From the NCBI GenBank assembly GCA_024543015.1, contig JAMXCY010000037.1:1-8209 (forward strand): a DNA stretch of 8,209 nt. Reading direction: 5' to 3'. The position numbers and the translations under genes are program-made. Position 1 is the stretch's first letter; each line of letters opens with the position of its first letter. The notes below the pieces were generated by a model. It was not told the origin of the DNA. It made no database searches and worked only from the letters and a program-made list of their open reading frames with translations. Source of the stretch: Candidatus Omnitrophota bacterium (GTDB taxonomy: Bacteria > Omnitrophota > Gorgyraeia > JAFGHF01). Of the stretch, positions 6,171 to 8,209 are shown in pieces.

Positions 6171-6872
6171 ATGAAAGTAGATATATTTTCTAAAATCTCA
6201 AAAAAAGTTTTACTCGTTACGAGTTACTGGTTACTAGTTACTAGCTTAATTGGTTGCGCTACTGTTTCTCTAAGACCTCCCGCACTGCCTAAAGGAATAG
6301 CGGGGATATACCATCGGGTTCAAAAGGGACAAACCCTCTGGAGAATAGCCAAGACTTATGGCGTCGAGATGGAGAAGATTTCCCGGATTAATCGTCTTGC
6401 CGATACTTCGCGAATTTATACAGGGCAACTCATCTTTATTCCCAACGCTAGCGAAAGGCTAGAAAATCTAACCCTAAAGACAGACTTTAAAGATAGGGGC
6501 GGTGATTTCATCTGGCCTCTAAAGGGGAAAGTCGGCTCTTTCTTTGGAATGAAAAAAGACGGGGTTAAAAGCGAAGGTATCTCTATTCAAACCAAAAAGG
6601 GCGTTTCTGTTTCAGCGGCCCGCTCAGGAAAAGTTGCTTTTTGTAGCGAAGGGTTAAAAGGCTACGGAAAAACAATTATTATTGACCACCTTGATGGGTA
6701 TTCCACAGTTTATGCGCAAAATGCAAAGATTCTGGTCAAGCTAAATCAGCTGGTAAAGCAAGGCCAAGTCATTGCCCGCTCAGGCGCAAGCGGCCGAGTG
6801 AATACCCCTGAACTTTATTTCGAAATCAGAAAAAGACACAAACCGCAAAACCCTTTTTTCTATTTACCTTGA
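6171..6872 (+). CDS. NlpD-like lipoprotein: LysM plus degenerate LytM/M23 domain
   Basis: A 233-residue predicted lipoprotein. A lysine-rich n-region and hydrophobic stretch (VLLVTSYWLLVTSL, 13-26) precede the lipobox LIGC, with Cys29 as lipidation site. A LysM peptidoglycan-binding domain spans about 46-91 (YHRVQKGQTLWRIAKTYGV onward). An M23/LytM fold follows at about 113-230, with FIWPLKGKVGSFFG, ARSGKV, TIIIDHLDGYSTVYA and LYFEIRK. The zinc ligands are missing: the HxxxD site reads S134-E-G-I-S138, and the HxH site reads E214-L-Y216. It therefore should not cut peptidoglycan, and resembles NlpD/EnvC-type amidase activators in cell separation. The start ATG 6171 has no good Shine-Dalgarno site but is needed for the signal peptide. 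The gene ends 6 bases before the ATPase gene, in the same frame. Confidence 0.85.
   Translation: MKVDIFSKISKKVLLVTSYWLLVTSLIGCATVSLRPPALPKGIAGIYHRVQKGQTLWRIAKTYGVEMEKISRINRLADTSRIYTGQLIFIPNASERLENLTLKTDFKDRGGDFIWPLKGKVGSFFGMKKDGVKSEGISIQTKKGVSVSAARSGKVAFCSEGLKGYGKTIIIDHLDGYSTVYAQNAKILVKLNQLVKQGQVIARSGASGRVNTPELYFEIRKRHKPQNPFFYLP
6210..6244 (+). repeat. Tandem heptamer repeat encoding the signal-peptide core, 5 copies
   Basis: Five consecutive 7-base units lie inside the lipoprotein gene: TTACTCG, TTACGAG, TTACTGG, TTACTAG and TTACTAG. Because 7 is not a multiple of 3, three units encode a seven-residue period, visible as LVTSYWL then LVTS at residues 15-25. The units make up most of the hydrophobic core of the signal peptide. 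The first two units also form a small palindrome, CTCGTTACGAG (6213-6223). Confidence 0.85.
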
Positions 6873-6878
6873 TCTGTT

Positions 6879-8209
6879 ATGTTTAGTGATCCTGTTGTCG
6901 GCGATAAGTTCTTCGGAAGGACCGATATTATCGGTTTGCTTTCCAAAAGGGTTAACGGCCTGAGAGATGGATACCGACAGAATCTTGCTTTTCTAGGCCC
7001 CAAGCTAATCGGCAAATCTTCACTTATCTTACAGTTTTTCTCCGGTTTTAACCAGCCTAAAATTTTACCTATTTATATCGACTTAAGACCGAAGACCTTC
7101 AGTCATTTTATCCATAAATTCTTCGGCGCGCTTCTTTATCATTATCTTAAAAATAAAAATGCAAGCGTCAGCGAAGATTTGGATTCTCTTAAGAAAAGTG
7201 CCGAAAAATATATTCCTAAAACAATAGAAGTTATCCGGATGGCAGAAATTAGTATGAAAAATGCGCAATTTGATCAGGCCTACGAAACCCTACTCGTCGT
7301 AACAGCTGTTTTAAAACAGGAAAGCGGTATTTCCTGCATAGTCGTCTTAGACGAATTTCACCTTTTGGACACTTACAGAATCAAAAATCCCTTCTCGAGG
7401 CTAGCCAAAGAAATCATCATCCAAAGAGATACCATGTACATACTAATTAGCTCACAAGTCAGTTACGCCAGAAAGATTATGGCTAATGAGCTTTCTCTTT
7501 TATTTGGCAATTTTGAAATTATCCGTTTTGAACCTTTTGACTACTTTACCTCCTGCAAATTCCTAGAAAAGCGCTTTCAGGACATTGGTCTGCCCAAAAA
7601 TCTAAAGGATTTTCTCATCGCCTTTAGTGAAGGGTACCCATTTTATCTAGATATATTGAGTGATAAGCTAAGAGAAAAGGCTAAAGAGCTTAATCACTCA
7701 CAGATATCCTCAAGCCTGATTGGTCAGGCCTTCAATTCTTTGATTTATGACTCCAAGGGAATCCTTAATCAATATTTTGGCAATCTGCTCAGTCACAGCC
7801 TTAACGGTGCAGATTACTCAAGCTTTTTACCTGTCTTACTCTCTGCGGCCCAAAAGGGGAGTCAGATTCGCAACATCTCCATAGCTACAAAACGCCAACC
7901 TAAAATTATCGCCAAACAAATTAACTACCTCCTGGATAAAGATTTATTAACTAAGGTGGGTGTGTTTTATAGAATTCAGGATAAAATCTTCAGTTTCTGG
8001 TTAAGGTCGGTCTATCAGAGAAAAAATCTGTCTCTGACTACGGATCCGGCCGGTGAATCAGAAGACTTCTCTAAAGAAATAGAACAGGAGGTGCTCTTAT
8101 TCTCTCAAGAAGCCAAAAAAAGATTGACGGAAAAAGTGATTGAGTTGTTTAAATCCTTTAAGAATGAAATGATCGTGCTGCAAAATAAATCTTTTAAATT
8201 CTGGGTCTT
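6879..8209 (+). CDS. Archaeal-type AAA ATPase (ATPase_2/DUF234-like), C-terminus cut by window end
   Basis: An open frame of 443 codons runs off the right edge without a stop. The N-terminus has FFGRTDIIGLL (11-21), then a Walker A motif GPKLIGKS (40-47) and a Walker B motif CIVVLDEFHLL (153-163) with Asp158-Glu159. The strand ILISSQ (188-193) sits where a sensor-1 polar residue is expected. A helical lid and winged-helix-like region follow. The stretch RIQDKIFSFWLR (365-376) resembles the part of archaeal ATPases in which Asp and Trp mark the DUF234-like domain. Proteins of this STAND-related group bind ATP and are thought to be regulatory or defence-like switches; no specific role can be assigned. 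The start ATG 6879 comes 6 bases after the lipoprotein stop, has no clear ribosome binding site, and precedes the GRTD motif by a normal distance. Confidence 0.78.
   Translation, partial: MFSDPVVGDKFFGRTDIIGLLSKRVNGLRDGYRQNLAFLGPKLIGKSSLILQFFSGFNQPKILPIYIDLRPKTFSHFIHKFFGALLYHYLKNKNASVSEDLDSLKKSAEKYIPKTIEVIRMAEISMKNAQFDQAYETLLVVTAVLKQESGISCIVVLDEFHLLDTYRIKNPFSRLAKEIIIQRDTMYILISSQVSYARKIMANELSLLFGNFEIIRFEPFDYFTSCKFLEKRFQDIGLPKNLKDFLIAFSEGYPFYLDILSDKLREKAKELNHSQISSSLIGQAFNSLIYDSKGILNQYFGNLLSHSLNGADYSSFLPVLLSAAQKGSQIRNISIATKRQPKIIAKQINYLLDKDLLTKVGVFYRIQDKIFSFWLRSVYQRKNLSLTTDPAGESEDFSKEIEQEVLLFSQEAKKRLTEKVIELFKSFKNEMIVLQNKSFKFWV

Noticed and set aside
6131..6244. Heptamer arrays as a CRISPR or mobile-element footprint at the tRNA
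   Set aside because: The units are only 7 bases and contiguous without spacers, no integrase or transposase is nearby, and no copy of the tRNA 3' end is repeated within the window.

Overview
The window looks like a compact Gram-negative-type bacterial chromosome with moderate GC and everything on the + strand. ADP-heptose synthesis genes (gmhA, rfaE2) imply an outer membrane with heptose-containing glycans. An Asp23/AmaP-type membrane protein, a group III 'mixed substrate' phosphofructokinase, a short archaeal/anaerobe-type ThiC and heptamer repeats beside genes together suggest an anaerobic candidate-phylum lineage such as Omnitrophota (former OP3). That placement is an inference from gene content and order, not demonstrated.

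Layout. 1-111 is the C-terminal end of a gene that resembles acetyl-CoA carboxylase biotin carboxylase (accC). It is followed by an AmaP/Asp23-like membrane protein (116-733) and a phosphofructokinase with PPi-type active-site residues (738-1769). Next come gmhA (1779-2360) and rfaE2 (2353-2832), then a thiamine block of thiD2 (2829-3236), thiE (3223-3846) and thiC (3843-5141), then a PfkB-family kinase of unknown substrate (5138-6037). From gmhA to the PfkB gene every junction overlaps by 4 to 14 bases, which suggests one translationally coupled operon. A tRNA-Gly(CCC) lies at 6054-6124, followed by a short heptamer repeat. After that come a lipoprotein with LysM and a degenerate LytM/M23 domain (6171-6872, NlpD-like) and the start of an archaeal-type AAA ATPase (6879 to the window end, incomplete).

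How the genes work together. ThiC makes HMP-P from AIR, ThiD2 is expected to phosphorylate HMP-P to HMP-PP, and ThiE joins HMP-PP to thiazole phosphate to give thiamine phosphate. GmhA and RfaE2 supply the first and last steps of ADP-heptose synthesis; the kinase and phosphatase steps are not in the window. The NlpD-like lipoprotein and the AmaP-like protein are envelope functions.

Most notable signals: (1) the hydrophobic core of the NlpD-like signal peptide is encoded by a tandem 7-base repeat, with a second, different 7-base repeat about 50 bases upstream beside the tRNA; (2) thiD2 and thiE are out of frame by one base next to an A7 run, so they may really be a fused gene or use slippage; (3) the M23 domain has lost all its zinc ligands; (4) the PFK carries PPi-type residues; (5) the ThiC cluster motif is CX2CX3C. 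No stretch above about 150 bases lacks a gene, and I saw no mobile element, CRISPR array or riboswitch. I did not find a clearly new multi-gene system.
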